From assembly GCF_001553115.1 (NCBI RefSeq), contig NZ_KQ960178.1, forward strand, positions 43,042 to 97,198: a stretch of DNA of 54,157 bases, written 5' to 3'. The position numbers were made by a program, and so were the translations under genes. Positions 25,746 to 34,054 of the stretch are shown piece after piece; the first letter of the stretch is position 1, and the number at the start of each line of letters is the position of its first letter. The notes beneath the pieces were generated by a model, which searched no databases, had not been told where the DNA came from, and saw only the letters and a list, made by a program, of their open reading frames with translations. The DNA is from Aedoeadaptatus coxii (lineage in GTDB: Bacteria > Bacillota > Clostridia > Tissierellales > Peptoniphilaceae).

Positions 25746-26240
25746 ATGGATACGACAATTACTTTAAATGACCTCTTACGTCTACTGCTTTATGTTGCAG
25801 GTATCGGCGCGCTCGTCTACTTGGCGATGGCGCTGAAAAATGTAGCGGCTATCTTAAAAGTAGTGAAGAGCAAATTGGAAACACACGAAGCCGTCATCGA
25901 CGACACTTTCCAAAAGCTTCCCACTATTACAGATAATGCCACTATTATCTCCACCAATGCATCCCGCATTACCACCGACGCCACCGAAATGGTGGAAGTG
26001 GTGAAACCGGAGGTTGAAAAAATCGCCTCGACCGTCGGCGAAGTAACCGGCACGGTAGATTCCGTGGCGCGCAAATTGGATCAAACCTCTTTGAAGCTTC
26101 AAAACACGGCCAATGTAGTGTCGGATTCCATTACCGACACGGCGAAGACTATTTCCTTTAACGCCAACAATGTAGTGGATTACTTCTACATTATGCGCGA
26201 AGTATTGGAATCTATTCGCGACGTCATGAAGACGCGCTAA
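25746..26240 (+). CDS. DUF948 membrane protein
   Basis: A 164-residue protein with one N-terminal membrane helix (about 7-32) and a long helical domain with repeated polar/hydrophobic spacing, as in DUF948 (YtxG-like) proteins. It probably works with the YtxH protein at the membrane. The function is unknown. GGGAGGTC lies ahead of the ATG and a UUCG-loop terminator follows. Confidence 0.85.
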   Translation: MDTTITLNDLLRLLLYVAGIGALVYLAMALKNVAAILKVVKSKLETHEAVIDDTFQKLPTITDNATIISTNASRITTDATEMVEVVKPEVEKIASTVGEVTGTVDSVARKLDQTSLKLQNTANVVSDSITDTAKTISFNANNVVDYFYIMREVLESIRDVMKTR

Positions 26241-26253
26241 TCGAAAGTAAAAG

Positions 26254-26279
26254 AGAAACGGTTCGCCGTTTCTTTTTTT
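26254..26279 (+). terminator. Terminator after the DUF948 gene
   Basis: An 8-bp stem (26254-26261 with 26266-26273) closed by a TTCG tetraloop and followed by seven T. Confidence 0.9.
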
Positions 26280-26280
26280 G

Positions 26281-26498
26281 TGGAAAAAATCAAACGCTTT
26301 CCAAAAACAGCCGTAAAAATCATCGAGAGGAAAGTTTTTATATTTTCCCGATTTCACATTTTAAAGAAAAGGCCATGGACAAAAAACGGGCTAAATGGCG
26401 ACAATATTTTTTTCGCGGGAAAAGAATTCATGACTTGCCGGGAATTTTTTCAAGTTATTTTCCACCGAAAATTTTATGAAAATAAGGGGAAAGAACTT
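26281..26498. other. Intergenic gap without recognisable gene
   Basis: AT-rich sequence between the DUF948 terminator and the lipid-kinase promoter. A plus-strand frame crosses it from 26280 but starts in the terminator T-run and has no ribosome-binding site. I see no RNA motif. Confidence 0.5.
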
Positions 26499-26527
26499 TT
26501 GTGGAATCGTTCGCCATGGCGTATAAT
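26499..26527 (+). promoter_or_regulatory. Promoter of the lipid kinase-lacI pair
   Basis: TTGTGG (26499-26504), a 17-base spacer and perfect TATAAT (26522-26527) lie about 21 bases before the lipid kinase start. Confidence 0.82.
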
Positions 26528-26548
26528 AGAAGTGAATAGAGGTGTGGT

Positions 26549-27436
26549 ATGAAGCGTATAAAAATCATCGCCAATCCGTCCAGCGGCAGAGAAGAGGCGA
26601 TGGAAGTTATAAAAAAACTAATCGTCCCCTTTGCGGCCAAAGGCGCGACGGTGATCTTGGAATTTACGCAGAAAAGCGGCGACGCCAAACGCTTTGCCAT
26701 GGAAGATGACGGGGAAGACTGTATTATTTCCATGGGCGGCGACGGCACGGTCAACGAAGTGGTCAGCGGGTTGTATGCCGCCAAACGCAAAGTGCCCCTC
26801 GGCATTTACCCGGCGGGAACGGTAAACGATTTTGCCGAATCCTTAGGCATTCCGAAAGATCCCTACGATTTTTACGCCATGGTCTTTTACGGCAAAAGGC
26901 GCAATGTGGATATCGGCCTCTGCGGCGATCGCGCCTTTGTCAATGTATGCGCCGCCGGTCTTTTTACGGAAATCGGCTACAATGTGGCGGGAGAAGCCAA
27001 GTCCACCATGGGCAGGCTCGCCTATTACGCCGAAGGGCTACGGGCTTTTCGCGTAACCGATCTTTCCAAAGACAGCTTTAAACTGACGGTGGAAACCGAC
27101 GAGGAAACCTTTGAAACACAGGCACTCATCGCCATGGTTTCTAATTCGTCCAGCGTCGGCGGCTTTTCAAAAATCAGCCCCACAGCCGATGTGGAAGACG
27201 GAGAACTGGAATTAATCGTCATCGAAAAAATGAGCCTTTCGAAATTACTGGAGCTTTTTACCTCCATCGGTCTCGGAAAACATATCGATCACGATCATTT
27301 TATCTATCGAAAAGTAAAACGCGTATCACTCAATGCGGACAAGGAAATGCACATCGACATCGACGGCGAAAAAGGCCCCCTTTTACCGAAAACCATTCAA
27401 GTGGTACCCGGCGCCATTCAAATCATTACGAAATAG
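26549..27436 (+). CDS. YegS/DgkB-family lipid kinase
   Basis: A 295-residue kinase of the diacylglycerol kinase catalytic family, which phosphorylates diacylglycerol or a related lipid at the membrane. ATP-binding landmarks are NPSSGRE near the N-terminus, SMGGDGTVNEVVSGL near residue 62 and IYPAGTVNDFAESL near 90. The C-terminal half ends in IDIDGE, a family feature. GAGGTG precedes the ATG. In DgkB-type enzymes this step returns diacylglycerol from lipoteichoic acid turnover to phosphatidic acid. lacI follows after 8 bases. Confidence 0.92.
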   Translation: MKRIKIIANPSSGREEAMEVIKKLIVPFAAKGATVILEFTQKSGDAKRFAMEDDGEDCIISMGGDGTVNEVVSGLYAAKRKVPLGIYPAGTVNDFAESLGIPKDPYDFYAMVFYGKRRNVDIGLCGDRAFVNVCAAGLFTEIGYNVAGEAKSTMGRLAYYAEGLRAFRVTDLSKDSFKLTVETDEETFETQALIAMVSNSSSVGGFSKISPTADVEDGELELIVIEKMSLSKLLELFTSIGLGKHIDHDHFIYRKVKRVSLNADKEMHIDIDGEKGPLLPKTIQVVPGAIQIITK

Positions 27437-27444
27437 GAGGAATT

Positions 27445-28485
27445 ATGGCATCGACAATTAAAGACGTAGCGAAGATGGCGGATGTTTCCATTTCCACTGT
27501 CTCCCGAGTTATTAACGACTCAAAACCGGTTAGCCCCGAAGCGAGACGCCGCGTGCTCCACGCTATCGGCGTATTGGATTACAAGCCCAACGAAGTGGCG
27601 AGAAGTTTGGTAACGAAGAAAAGTAATATTATCGGCGTCATCGTATCCGACGTAGGGAATCAATACGTATCCCAAGTCCTTCGAGGCGTTGAAGAAATCG
27701 GCAGAATGTATAATTACGATATTTTACTTTCCTCTTCCTACGGCGATCCCGAAGTGGAACTGAAATTCGCCAATCTCTTCAGCCAAAAACAAGTGGAAGG
27801 GATCATTATAATTTCGGAAATTTTAAACCAAAAGCTACTTTATAAATTAGACGAATTTAAAATTCCCTGCGTCGTCATCAATCGCTTCTATAATATCGAC
27901 GAAGCGCCGACAGTTACCACCAACAACAAAGCGGCAAGCTTTAATATGACCGATTACCTCATTAATTTAGGCCATACCTCCATCGGCTACGTGGCGTTGA
28001 GAAAAGACATGGATCGTACCAACGAAAAATACAAGATTCGCGGTTATCGCGACGCCATGCGCGCCGCCGGGCTCAAGCCGTCGATTTTATATTGCGAAGG
28101 TTTGACGGAAAAAGATGCCGTCGAGGTTTTTGAAGAACACGAAGACGATTTACTTAGCGGAAAATATTCCGTTCTCTTCTGCAGCCAGGATTTAATGGCC
28201 ATTCACTTAATGAACGTTATGCGGGATAAGGGCGTGCGTATTCCCGAGGACATTTCCTTTGCGGGCTTCGGCGGCACCACCCTTTCTGAAATTTACCGCC
28301 CGAAACTGACCACGGTCAAAGAGCCTTATTACGACATCGGCGCCGTGGCCATTCGGAAACTTTTCAAAATTTTAGATGAGAAAAACGCCGATCGCGACGA
28401 CGAAATGATTCTCCTTCCCGTGGAAATCATTAAGCGTCAAAGTGTCGTCGACCTAACGAAAAAAAGCGGAGAATCAGACGATTGA
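27445..28485 (+). CDS. LacI-family transcriptional regulator
   Basis: A 346-residue regulator. The N-terminal helix-turn-helix and hinge (TIKDVAKMADVSISTVSRVI, then YKPNEVARSL) are typical, followed by a periplasmic-binding-like effector domain (about 60-335). It is close in type to CcpA-like members by the intact hinge, but the effector is unknown. AGGAGG lies ahead of the ATG. It is co-transcribed with a lipid kinase rather than sugar genes, and no sugar transporter is in the window, so the targets lie elsewhere. No clear palindromic operator is visible at its own promoter. Confidence 0.92.
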   Translation: MASTIKDVAKMADVSISTVSRVINDSKPVSPEARRRVLHAIGVLDYKPNEVARSLVTKKSNIIGVIVSDVGNQYVSQVLRGVEEIGRMYNYDILLSSSYGDPEVELKFANLFSQKQVEGIIIISEILNQKLLYKLDEFKIPCVVINRFYNIDEAPTVTTNNKAASFNMTDYLINLGHTSIGYVALRKDMDRTNEKYKIRGYRDAMRAAGLKPSILYCEGLTEKDAVEVFEEHEDDLLSGKYSVLFCSQDLMAIHLMNVMRDKGVRIPEDISFAGFGGTTLSEIYRPKLTTVKEPYYDIGAVAIRKLFKILDEKNADRDDEMILLPVEIIKRQSVVDLTKKSGESDD

Positions 28486-28510
28486 AGCCTCTTTTCATAT
28501 TCGTTATAAT
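28482..28510 (+). promoter_or_regulatory. Promoter of the FMN-lipoprotein gene
   Basis: TTGAAG (28482-28487, overlapping the lacI stop codon), a 17-base spacer and perfect TATAAT (28505-28510). Confidence 0.8.
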
Positions 28511-28564
28511 TTAATAAGAAAGAAATTTATTGATTCATTCATTGATTATAAAGGAGTCAGTCCA

Positions 28565-28969
28565 TTGAAAAAACTCATCATGAGTTTATCGGCATGCCTA
28601 TTGCTTACAGGTTGCGGAGCCTCTGTAAGTTATAGTGCGGAAGAGCCAGTTGAAGATGAAACGAACACATTACCCGTAGAAGAACGGGCGGAGGGGCGGC
28701 GTTTGCTGGAAGACGGCACCTACGCCTCGGAAGGCCGCGGCATGCAAGGCGCGATTCGCGTGGAAATGCGCGTGCGCGACGGCTACATCGACAGCGTGCA
28801 CGTCGTAGACCATTCGGAAAATGTTGGCGTCGTGGAAGATGCCTTCGAAACATTGGAAGACCGCGTGATAAAAAAACAATCCGCCGATGTTGACACGGTA
28901 TCCGGCGCCACGGAAGCCAGCTACGGATTTTTAGAAGCGGCGAAAAACTGCATTCGCCAAGCGGAATGA
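28565..28969 (+). CDS. FMN-binding domain lipoprotein
   Basis: A 134-residue surface lipoprotein. The signal peptide ends in the lipobox LLTGC (Cys near residue 18). The rest is one FMN-binding domain (PF04205, about 45-132) with the flavinylation motif DTVSGATEAS; the threonine of SGAT is the residue to which ApbE attaches FMN in this family. Such small flavoproteins carry electrons at the cell surface, for example in flavin-based extracellular electron transfer. The start is TTG, eight bases after GGAG. No apbE or other electron-transfer gene is adjacent. The ProRS-like gene begins 10 bases downstream. Confidence 0.88.
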   Translation: MKKLIMSLSACLLLTGCGASVSYSAEEPVEDETNTLPVEERAEGRRLLEDGTYASEGRGMQGAIRVEMRVRDGYIDSVHVVDHSENVGVVEDAFETLEDRVIKKQSADVDTVSGATEASYGFLEAAKNCIRQAE

Positions 28970-28979
28970 AAGGAGCCCC

Positions 28980-30644
28980 ATGAAATTATCCCATTATTAT
29001 TTGCCGACCCTTCGTGAAGAACCGGCAGAAGCCGTTACCCGCGCCCACGGTTTAATGGCCAGAAGCGCCATGGCGCGCATGACAGGCGTCGGCGTTTACA
29101 GCCTACTTCCCTATGGCGTGGAAATGGTGGAAAAATTAAAAGGGGACATTACCCGCGCCCTCTTTGAAGACGGGTTAAGAGTATCCACTTCCCGCTTAAA
29201 ACCCAGGGCCATGTGGGAAGCCAGCGGCCGCTGGGAAAACTATGGCTCGGGAATGTATAAAGTGGCGGATCGCTACAACCGCCAAGCCGCCCTCGCCCCG
29301 GAATCGGAAGAAGCCTTCTTAAATCTCGTAAGCGGCGAACTTAAAAGCTACAAACAACTGCCCCTTTTCCTTTACGAATCGGAAAAAGAATTTCGCGATG
29401 TGGAAAAACCGAAGGCAGGCTTTGGCGACGCCCGGGAGAGCGAAGTCATCGACGGCTATCGCTTCCATACATCCGTAGAAGGAAGCGAGGACTTTTACCG
29501 CGACAAAATCGAAAAGGCGAAAGCCCTCTTCGATCGTTGGCAATTATCCTATAAAGCCGTGGAAACCGACGACGCCTATATTTTCTACGGCACGGGCGAA
29601 GGCTATCCCGTAGAATTGGCGTGGTGCGGCGAGAAATCCTATTATAAAGACCTGGCGCCCGTTCGCTACACATTGCCCGGAGGGGAAGAGCCTCTGGAAA
29701 TAGAAGATGTGCACACGCCCGATGCGGCCACCATTAAAGATTTAAGCGATATGATCGGCGTCGAGCCCGCCCGCTGTGCCAAAGCGGTGGATCTCAATGT
29801 AGACGGCGATGCGCTTTTCGTCTTCGTTCCCGGCGACCGAGATTTAAACCTGAAAAAACTCGCCGCCTATTTAAAAGTAAGAGAAGAATCTATCGACATG
29901 CTCGATGAAGAAACCATCGGCGAAATGGGATCTTTCCCCGGCTTTACGGGCCCCATCGGCCTGAGCGAAAAAGCGCGCATTATTGTAGACCGTTCCGTCA
30001 CCAAAATTGACAACATGGTCGTCGGCGCCAATCGCGTAGATTACCACAGAAAAAACGTAAACTACGGCAGAGATTTCGAAGCGGAAATCGCAGACGATCT
30101 CCTCTCCGTAGAAGAAGGAGACGAAACGCCGGAGGGCGAAGCTTACACCTTCGGCACGGGCTTTGAACTACTTCGCGTAAAAAAACCGAGCGATGGATTT
30201 GCAAAAGCCATGAACGTTCAATTCATAAACGAAGAAGGCAAGGAAATGCCCTTCGTTACTACCGGCGTCGCCGCTCGCGTGACGAGCATGATGGCGGCAG
30301 TTTTAGAAGCCCATCACGACGATAAAGGGTTGAACTTCCCCGTAGGCCTCGCACCTTACGATGTGGCGATTACCGTCGTCAATATAAAAAAAGAAGATCA
30401 AATGGAAGGCGGCCTCGACCTGTACCGCGCCCTGAAAGAAAAAGGGATCTCCGTCTTGCTGGACGACCGAGGCGAACGGGCAGGCGTCAAATTTAACGAC
30501 CGGGATTTGCTGGGCATCCCCCTACAAATTACGGCGGGGAAAGACATTGCAGAAGGACTTTACGAATGTAAACGCCGCGGAGGAGACGTTGAAAAACTTC
30601 CTCGTGACGGTGTGCTGGATTTTGTCCTAAAGGCACTTTCATAA
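28980..30644 (+). CDS. Prolyl-tRNA synthetase-like protein with degraded catalytic motifs
   Basis: A 554-residue protein with the full layout of bacterial ProRS: class II catalytic core (1-225 and 395-455), the inserted editing domain INS (about 225-395) and an anticodon-binding domain (about 455-554). The editing domain looks intact: a lysine at 268 in the position of the editing lysine, GPIGL, and GANRVDYHRKNVNYGRD. The anticodon domain is also intact (LLDDRGERAGVKFND). The synthetic site is not. By hand alignment the motif 1 proline is Ser71, the proline-binding Thr-x-Glu loop reads Glu108-Ser-Glu110, motif 2 reads FRDV with Lys143/Lys145 for the usual arginines, the REF-x-MKDAYSF block reads RESEVIDGYRF, and the motif 3 arginine is Ser436. 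It may be a tRNA-Pro trans-editing factor, or a paralogue with altered chemistry. AAGGAG precedes the ATG. Confidence 0.85.
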   Translation: MKLSHYYLPTLREEPAEAVTRAHGLMARSAMARMTGVGVYSLLPYGVEMVEKLKGDITRALFEDGLRVSTSRLKPRAMWEASGRWENYGSGMYKVADRYNRQAALAPESEEAFLNLVSGELKSYKQLPLFLYESEKEFRDVEKPKAGFGDARESEVIDGYRFHTSVEGSEDFYRDKIEKAKALFDRWQLSYKAVETDDAYIFYGTGEGYPVELAWCGEKSYYKDLAPVRYTLPGGEEPLEIEDVHTPDAATIKDLSDMIGVEPARCAKAVDLNVDGDALFVFVPGDRDLNLKKLAAYLKVREESIDMLDEETIGEMGSFPGFTGPIGLSEKARIIVDRSVTKIDNMVVGANRVDYHRKNVNYGRDFEAEIADDLLSVEEGDETPEGEAYTFGTGFELLRVKKPSDGFAKAMNVQFINEEGKEMPFVTTGVAARVTSMMAAVLEAHHDDKGLNFPVGLAPYDVAITVVNIKKEDQMEGGLDLYRALKEKGISVLLDDRGERAGVKFNDRDLLGIPLQITAGKDIAEGLYECKRRGGDVEKLPRDGVLDFVLKALS

Positions 30645-30648
30645 ACTA

Positions 30649-30677
30649 AAAACCTCGCGCGACGAGGTTTTTCTTTT
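30649..30677 (+). terminator. Terminator after the ProRS-like gene
   Basis: A stem AAAACCTCG / CGAGGTTTT (30649-30657 with 30663-30671) followed by a T-rich tract. Confidence 0.88.
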
Positions 30678-30721
30678 TATGAATGTTATAAAATCGTAAC
30701 GTGAGGAAAGAAAAAAAGCCT

Positions 30722-30727
30722 TATAAT
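30722..30727 (+). promoter_or_regulatory. -10 box of the SLH gene
   Basis: A perfect TATAAT lies 20 bases before the start of the SLH gene. No convincing -35 hexamer is found at 17 bases. Confidence 0.5.
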
Positions 30728-30747
30728 AGACGAAAAGGAGGTATGGT

Positions 30748-32283
30748 ATGAGAAAAAGAGTATTACTATGGGCGATGCTCTGTCTTTTTCTAAGCGTGAC
30801 CACCGGGGTCTATGCGGTTGAAGATGTACAGACGACACTGTCCCTTCCCAAAACCTATCAGCAAAAAGGGGGAGACAGCTACCCGATGAGCCTCGCTATT
30901 ACACTGCCTACTGATTACAAACAAAACCTGAAGACATTCTCACTGTCCTTTCTCGTGGATAAATCGGTACGTGTCGATGATTTTAAATTGGACGGCCCCT
31001 TAAGCGACAACGACTACCGACTTTCCGCATCGAAAAGCGACGGGCCGAAACAAGAGATTATTACCCTCGTCATTCCCGATGCGAAAAACGTAAGGGGAAG
31101 AGAACTGAATCTGATCCTCAACGGAAAATTTAAAAAAGGCGTTAAAAACATAAACGAAGTCAAAATGTCGTACGCTTACAGCGTGGTGGATACGAAGGGA
31201 AAAGCCAAGAGCATCCAACGAGATGTGGTAAGCGAAAAAGGGCAACCGAAACCCTCCGGGCTCTTTACCGTAGACACCATCGAGCCCATGGACAACACCC
31301 TTACGGGAAAAGCGCCGGCGAAAACTCGCGTGCGCGTCTTTAACGGGCGCACCCTTATCGGAAGCGGCGTGGCGAAAAGCAACGGCACCTTCGCCATCGT
31401 CGTCAACCCTCAGGCGGAGGGATCGGAACTGAGTTTTGAATTTGCGTTGGGCAAACAAAACGAAACCGTTAAGGTGAAAGTAAAGAGCGCGGAAAAAATC
31501 CAGACAGGATCAAATCCGAACCGCAAAAAAATGCAGGATTACTTGGACATGGTGAAATCCGTTCCCCTGAAAAACGGCACCCACGTAGACCATCTCCAAA
31601 TAAACGCCGCCGTCGCCACGGCGGAATTTGCCTTGGCAAAAGAAGAAAGCTACCCGGGCGAAATGGCGAGCGTGCAAAAAGCACTGGAAGAAGCGCTAAA
31701 AGTGGCTCGCCCCGGATATATGACAGGCTATCCCGACAAAACCTTTAAGCCGAAAAATGCCATGAGCCGCGCGGAAGTATCCGCCGTCTTTACACGCGTT
31801 TTAACTCGAGGGGAAAAAGTCGGCGCCTTCAGTTCCTTTAAAGACATCGACGACAGCAAATGGTACGCATCCTCCGTAGGCTATATGGAGAAAAAAGGTT
31901 TAATCAACGGCTATCAAGACGGCATCTTTAAACCGCAAAAAACCATTACCCGCGCGGAATTTGCCCGCATTTTGGCAGGGTATGCCGGTCTCCAACCCAT
32001 GCAAGGGGGAAGCCCTTACAAAGACGTAAAAAGCGATCACTGGGCGAGCGGTTACATCGCCGCTGTGGAAAGCGCCGGTTTAATGAGCGGACGAGGCGAC
32101 GGACGCTTTGCGCCTTCTGCGAACATTACCCGCCAGGAAGTATGCGCCGCCCTCAACAAAGCCCTGGGCCGGGAAGCCAACAAAAACTTCCTCGATACCT
32201 ATGCCGTCAATTCCTTTAAAGACGTGAAGAAAGATATGTGGAGCTATTACCAAATACTGGAAGCCACAGGACAACCTCAATAA
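30748..32283 (+). CDS. Secreted SLH protein with Ig-like domain
   Basis: A 511-residue exported protein: signal peptide (1-23, ending VYA), an N-terminal beta-rich region of unknown type (about 27-170), an Ig-like domain (about 175-250, with DNTLTGKAPAKTRVRVFNG), a helical linker (about 255-325), then SLH repeats at about 328-365 (partial), 368-425 and 432-485 with SRAE, TRAE and TRQE motifs, and a trailing half-repeat. It is likely a wall-anchored structural protein. The Ig-SLH arrangement matches the protein at 15631-16659. AAAGGAGG precedes the ATG. It is flanked by terminators and is monocistronic. Confidence 0.88.
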   Translation: MRKRVLLWAMLCLFLSVTTGVYAVEDVQTTLSLPKTYQQKGGDSYPMSLAITLPTDYKQNLKTFSLSFLVDKSVRVDDFKLDGPLSDNDYRLSASKSDGPKQEIITLVIPDAKNVRGRELNLILNGKFKKGVKNINEVKMSYAYSVVDTKGKAKSIQRDVVSEKGQPKPSGLFTVDTIEPMDNTLTGKAPAKTRVRVFNGRTLIGSGVAKSNGTFAIVVNPQAEGSELSFEFALGKQNETVKVKVKSAEKIQTGSNPNRKKMQDYLDMVKSVPLKNGTHVDHLQINAAVATAEFALAKEESYPGEMASVQKALEEALKVARPGYMTGYPDKTFKPKNAMSRAEVSAVFTRVLTRGEKVGAFSSFKDIDDSKWYASSVGYMEKKGLINGYQDGIFKPQKTITRAEFARILAGYAGLQPMQGGSPYKDVKSDHWASGYIAAVESAGLMSGRGDGRFAPSANITRQEVCAALNKALGREANKNFLDTYAVNSFKDVKKDMWSYYQILEATGQPQ

Positions 32284-32287
32284 GAAG

Positions 32288-32312
32288 AAAAGCCCGATGC
32301 GTCGGGCTTTTA
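32288..32312 (+). terminator. Terminator after the SLH gene
   Basis: A perfect 10-bp stem AAAAGCCCGA / TCGGGCTTTT (32288-32297 with 32302-32311), 4-base loop. Confidence 0.9.
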
Positions 32313-32390
32313 GTTAGGGATTTTATTCTTTAATATTAAATCGGCATGAAGGTATTAAATTTTATGCCGATTTTCAAATGTCAATTTTCC

Positions 32391-32635
32391 CTATAAAGTT
32401 GCATAAATCAAGACGGTTTGTATCTTTAACTTTGCATCTGGAGCTTTTTCTGATTGAACTGCAAAAATCGTCTCTATAAAAATTCTTATTATTCCTGGTT
32501 CAATTTCTTTAATACCCATGCACTTCCTAACAAGCTTAACGAATGAGTCCACATTAAGTTCTTCTGGCTGCGATTTTGTAAAAGTTTCTCTAGTTTAGTT
32601 GATTTCTGTTGATGGTCATATTCTCCCTTCGCTAG
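32391..32635 (-). pseudogene. Remnant of a large serine recombinase C-terminus
   Basis: The minus strand translates, up to a TAG at 32391-32393, into a tail that reads about PEELNVDSFVKLVRKCMGI then KEIEPGIIRIFIETIFAV. This matches the usual DUF4368-type end of Tn/ICE serine recombinases in pattern (Asn-x-Asp-x-Phe, LVRK, IxELxPxxxxxFIxxI). Upstream, similar charged helical sequence continues in another frame to about 32635, so at least one frameshift is present. No start, catalytic domain or zinc ribbon is found. Recognition is by eye only. Confidence 0.5.
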
Positions 32636-32640
32636 CCCAA

Positions 32641-32905
32641 ATAAACGCAATGTTTCGATTAAAAAAGAAGGCGGAAATAGATTCGTCTTAAGAAATATGG
32701 AGAGATTAAGTTATAGAATGTGTGACAGAAAAATTACACGAAGTGCAATGTGATCAGGGGTGCAGTATGGGATTTTCATATGATAAATTATGTAAAGAAT
32801 AATGAATGAAAAGATGAATAAACTGGACTTACAAAAAGTCATAAGTGCAACTCCTCACACCAGAGCTAAAATGGGACGAGATTAAAGAAGAAAGGTTAGA
32901 AGACT
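32641..32905. other. AT-rich gap without recognisable gene
   Basis: This stretch contains only short open frames on the plus strand (23-27 codons, near 32723-32790 and 32804-32885) with many stops. It looks like decayed coding sequence, but I do not recognise it. Confidence 0.4.
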
Positions 32906-33766
32906 ATGGAAAATAAAGTGAAGAAATTTTCTAAAATTATATTAAGGCTTTTTATTTTGCTACTGACAATCGCCATCTTCACTGGTGGGATTATGCTTGC
33001 CCTGTCACTCATTTTTTACGGAAAAACCTATTTTAACAGCGACTATAAAAATGCAAACCTAGTGATGTTAATGGGAACTACAGGTCAACTATTGGCGGCC
33101 ATCTTGTTTGTAAAATTTATTTTGAAAAAGAAAAGTGACTACATCTTTTTTAAGAGAGAAAGCCTTGCCAAAACCACTAGCATTGGACTTTTCCTCGGAT
33201 TCCTGCAAATTTCAATTTATGTCTTATTAGACTTGGGAAGGGGAGCCCTTGGATACAGTGGAAGTAACTATGGCAATTTCAATTTGATTTTTCTTGCCTA
33301 CTTTATAGCATTTTTTATCCAGTCAACATCAGAAGAAGTCTTGGTAAGAGGAATCCTAACGAGAGTTCTACGTGATAGATTTGGAAGAAATGTTGCAATT
33401 CTACTTCCTTCGGTTTTTTTTGGACTTTTGCACCTGGGTAATGAGGGAGTTACGATTTTGTCCACTCTTAACACAATCCTAGTGGGCATATTCTTTGCAA
33501 AATTACTATTTTACAAAGAAAATATTGTGTTGACCTCTGGAGTTCACGCAGGTTGGAATTTCTCCATGGCAATGATTTATGGTTTAAACGTAAGTGGCTT
33601 TAATGGATTTGATAGCTTACTTAACTTTAAAATTTTAAATTATAACTTGTACGATGAAATATATGGACCTGAGGGTAGTATACTAGTAACATTTATTGAA
33701 ATAATCAGCATTCTTGCTATATTTTACTTAGAAAGAAGAAAGAAAGTAAGAAATATAAGAAAATAG
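32906..33766 (+). CDS. CPBP family intramembrane metalloprotease
   Basis: A 286-residue polytopic membrane protein of the CPBP (CAAX protease/bacteriocin-processing, Abi) family. The catalytic glutamates are in STSEEVLVRG (EExxxR), and the later motif histidines in FFGLLHLGNEG and GVHAGWNFSMA are intact. Seven or eight hydrophobic segments are visible. Such proteins process or give immunity to bacteriocins, or act in stress responses; the substrate is unknown. The gene is clearly more AT-rich than its neighbours and lies between a recombinase remnant and a likely hsdR tail, so it was probably acquired. The ribosome-binding site (AAAGG, 10 bases ahead) is weak. Confidence 0.87.
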   Translation: MENKVKKFSKIILRLFILLLTIAIFTGGIMLALSLIFYGKTYFNSDYKNANLVMLMGTTGQLLAAILFVKFILKKKSDYIFFKRESLAKTTSIGLFLGFLQISIYVLLDLGRGALGYSGSNYGNFNLIFLAYFIAFFIQSTSEEVLVRGILTRVLRDRFGRNVAILLPSVFFGLLHLGNEGVTILSTLNTILVGIFFAKLLFYKENIVLTSGVHAGWNFSMAMIYGLNVSGFNGFDSLLNFKILNYNLYDEIYGPEGSILVTFIEIISILAIFYLERRKKVRNIRK

Positions 33767-33769
33767 TAT

Positions 33770-33867
33770 ATTCAAGAATTCAACCTTATCAAAACGGATA
33801 CTCTCCTTAATGGAGTAAAGAAGTAGTTGACATGGTTGTAGAGCAGGCGGAAATTTATAAAAAATAG
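33770..33867 (+). pseudogene. Possible 3' remnant of a type I restriction R subunit
   Basis: The plus strand reads IQPYQNGYSP, a TAA stop, then WSKEVVDMVVEQAEIYKK and a TAG at 33865-33867. The pattern Tyr-x-Pro-...-VVxxVxxQAE resembles the extreme C-terminus of HsdR subunits. With a single CAA-to-TAA change the frame would be continuous. Only about 30 codons remain, so the call is tentative. Confidence 0.35.
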
Positions 33868-33870
33868 TGA

Positions 33871-33905
33871 AAAGGCTATGAGCATTAAACTCATAGCCTT
33901 TTCTT
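33871..33905 (+). terminator. Terminator at the end of the AT-rich patch
   Basis: A perfect 12-bp stem AAAGGCTATGAG / CTCATAGCCTTT (33871-33882 with 33891-33902). Its arms resemble the terminator at 12343-12368. Confidence 0.85.
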
Positions 33906-34002
33906 TTGCTATCTAAAGACTTTCTAAATGAGTTTTTCTAAAGCCCCTAATTCAATGTGCATCATGTCGGGCTTTTTTATGGGGAAAGTGAGCACTCGGT
34001 TT

Positions 34003-34031
34003 TTGTCCATGTTCGGAGGCTATGCTATAAT
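34003..34031 (+). promoter_or_regulatory. Promoter of the PHP-gltX pair
   Basis: TTGTCC (34003-34008), a 17-base spacer and perfect TATAAT (34026-34031) lie about 24 bases before the PHP gene. Confidence 0.75.
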
Positions 34032-34054
34032 AAACAAGATAGATTGGAGGCATT

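Noticed and set aside
26280-26552. A 90-codon frame between the DUF948 and lipid-kinase genes
   Set aside because: It starts in the T-run of a terminator, has no ribosome-binding site, and covers the promoter of the next gene. The translation has no recognisable feature.
28529-28550. Repeated ATTGATT/ATTCATT units before the FMN lipoprotein gene
   Set aside because: Short, imperfect AT-rich repetition without dyad symmetry; not convincing as an operator.
34032-34054. Possible T-box leader for the gltX unit
   Set aside because: The distance from the -10 box to the first gene is only about 23 bases, too short for a T-box, and no T-box sequence is seen.
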